This document shows, one piece after another, positions 63,419 through 64,000 of a DNA stretch of 64,000 nt; the stretch's first letter is position 1, and each line of letters starts with the position of its first letter. The stretch lies in the NCBI GenBank assembly GCA_016714975.1, contig JADKBR010000017.1, positions 248,001 to 312,000 on the forward strand, given 5' to 3'. A program made the translations under genes and the position numbers. The stretch is from Candidatus Dechloromonas phosphorivorans. GTDB lineage: Bacteria > Pseudomonadota > Gammaproteobacteria > Burkholderiales > Rhodocyclaceae. Below the pieces are notes generated by a model. It searched no databases. It worked only from the letters and a program-made list of their open reading frames with translations, and was not told the origin of the DNA.

Positions 63419-64000
63419 TTACTTCTTCTTGGCGGCGCCGGCCTTCGGCTTGCACATTGCACCTGGCATCTGCAGGCTCGACTGGTAGGCGGAAATGGCC
63501 ACCAACTGGTCATCGGAATACTTCTTGATGATCGTGACCATGTCCGGGTTGGCGTTGCGGCGGTGGCCGTTACGAATTTCGGTCATCTGGCGCAGCAGGT
63601 ACTTGTAGTGCTGACCGGCGATCACCGGATAGAACTTTTCCTTGTTGCCCTCGCCGTTCTTGCCGTGGCACTCCAGGCATTCTTTCTCATACAGCGCCTT
63701 GCCTTCGGCCAGACGTTTTTCTGTATCTGCCGGTGCCTTCCAGCGCCTTCGGCTTGGGCGCATTTGCCATGTTCGATCGGAATGCACAGGCTTTCGATGT
63801 AGGCGGCGGCATTGGCCAGTTCCTGCGGGTCGGTCAGCGTGGCGGCGAACGGGTACATCGTCGGGTTGTCGCGCAGACCGGCGCGGATGTCGGCCATCTG
63901 CTTGATCAGCACGGTGGTGTGCTGGCCGGCGAGTTGCGGGAAGGTGCCGTCCGGACGGCCGGCGCCGGAGGGCAGGTGGCAGGCGCCACAGGTTTCATAG
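63419..64000 (-). pseudogene. Di-haem c-type cytochrome (c4/c553-like), frameshifted, N-terminus outside window
   Basis: Two haem-binding CxxCH motifs: ETCGACHLPSGAG at the right edge and ECLECHGKNGEGN. Typical c4 features are LAGQHTTVLIKQM and VIAGQHYKYLLRQM (Met ligands in PTMYPFA and NANPDMV). A one-base loss near 63738-63745 separates the first half (ending IPIEHGKCAQAEGAG) from the second (APADTEKRLAEGKALYEKEC). The C-terminus is Lys-rich (PKAGAAKKK). The start and signal peptide lie beyond 64000. It probably passes electrons to NosZ, whose gene should be just upstream, outside the window. Confidence 0.85.

Overview
The window looks like the chromosome of a GC-rich betaproteobacterium of the Rhodocyclales (Dechloromonas/Azonexus/Zoogloea/Azoarcus relatives). 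The basis is the combination of a flexirubin-like aryl polyene/dialkylresorcinol cluster, a clade II ('atypical') nos operon with nosB, and the general protein character; the genus cannot be fixed from sequence alone. No rRNA, tRNA, CRISPR array or intact insertion sequence was seen.

Region 1 (1-1518, minus): a histone-deacetylase-family gene interrupted by an in-frame TAG, and a CnoX/YbbN-type thioredoxin-TPR gene with two compensating frameshifts.

Region 2 (1536-36616) is a very large secondary-metabolism locus in three transcriptional blocks. Block A (9164 to 1536, minus) starts with darA and darB (dialkylresorcinol formation) and continues with a 131-aa unknown protein, a BtrH-like acyltransferase, an ABC-2 exporter (ATPase and permease), an acyl carrier protein, a ketosynthase lacking one catalytic His, and a truncated ketosynthase-like chain-length factor. 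A tandem-HD (p)ppGpp-hydrolase-like gene separates A from B. Block B (10567 to 25588, plus) is an aryl polyene assembly line: two ACPs, two complete ketosynthases, a chain-length factor, two hotdog dehydratases, a ketoreductase, an aryl:ACP ligase, an acyltransferase, a LolA-like carrier, an MMPL exporter, two methyltransferases, a hydrolase and a polysaccharide deacetylase. After two lipoprotein genes, block C (36616 to 28010, minus) holds a B12-type radical SAM enzyme, a lipoprotein, a flavin halogenase, a chorismatase (hydroxybenzoate starter supply), an OmpV/MipA protein, an acyltransferase, a glycosyltransferase, a cation/proton antiporter and a thioredoxin. Together these predict a hydroxybenzoate-primed, possibly halogenated and methylated aryl polyene that could be joined to a dialkylresorcinol, the flexirubin architecture.

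Region 3 (36759-39889, minus) holds a CorC/HlyC-type CBS transporter (frameshifted) and mgtE. Region 4 (40093-54277, plus) is a fatty-acid beta-oxidation regulon: a TetR regulator, fadE, two thiolases, two multifunctional hydratase/dehydrogenases, fadD and a second acyl-CoA dehydrogenase. Two promoters there carry the same PsrA-like operator immediately downstream of the -10 box.

Region 5 (54677-64000) holds an HTH regulator, then a minus-strand clade II nos cluster: cytochrome c, nosB, nosD, nosG, nosH, an AT-richer interruption of about 1 kb with small ORFs, then nosF, nosL, nosY and a TlpA-like thioredoxin. nosZ is not in the window and is expected beyond 64000. The nosF half has its own apparent FNR-type promoter.

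Eight reading-frame lesions (one nonsense, seven single-base indels) affect otherwise conserved genes. Their number suggests a draft or long-read assembly with residual errors rather than real gene decay.
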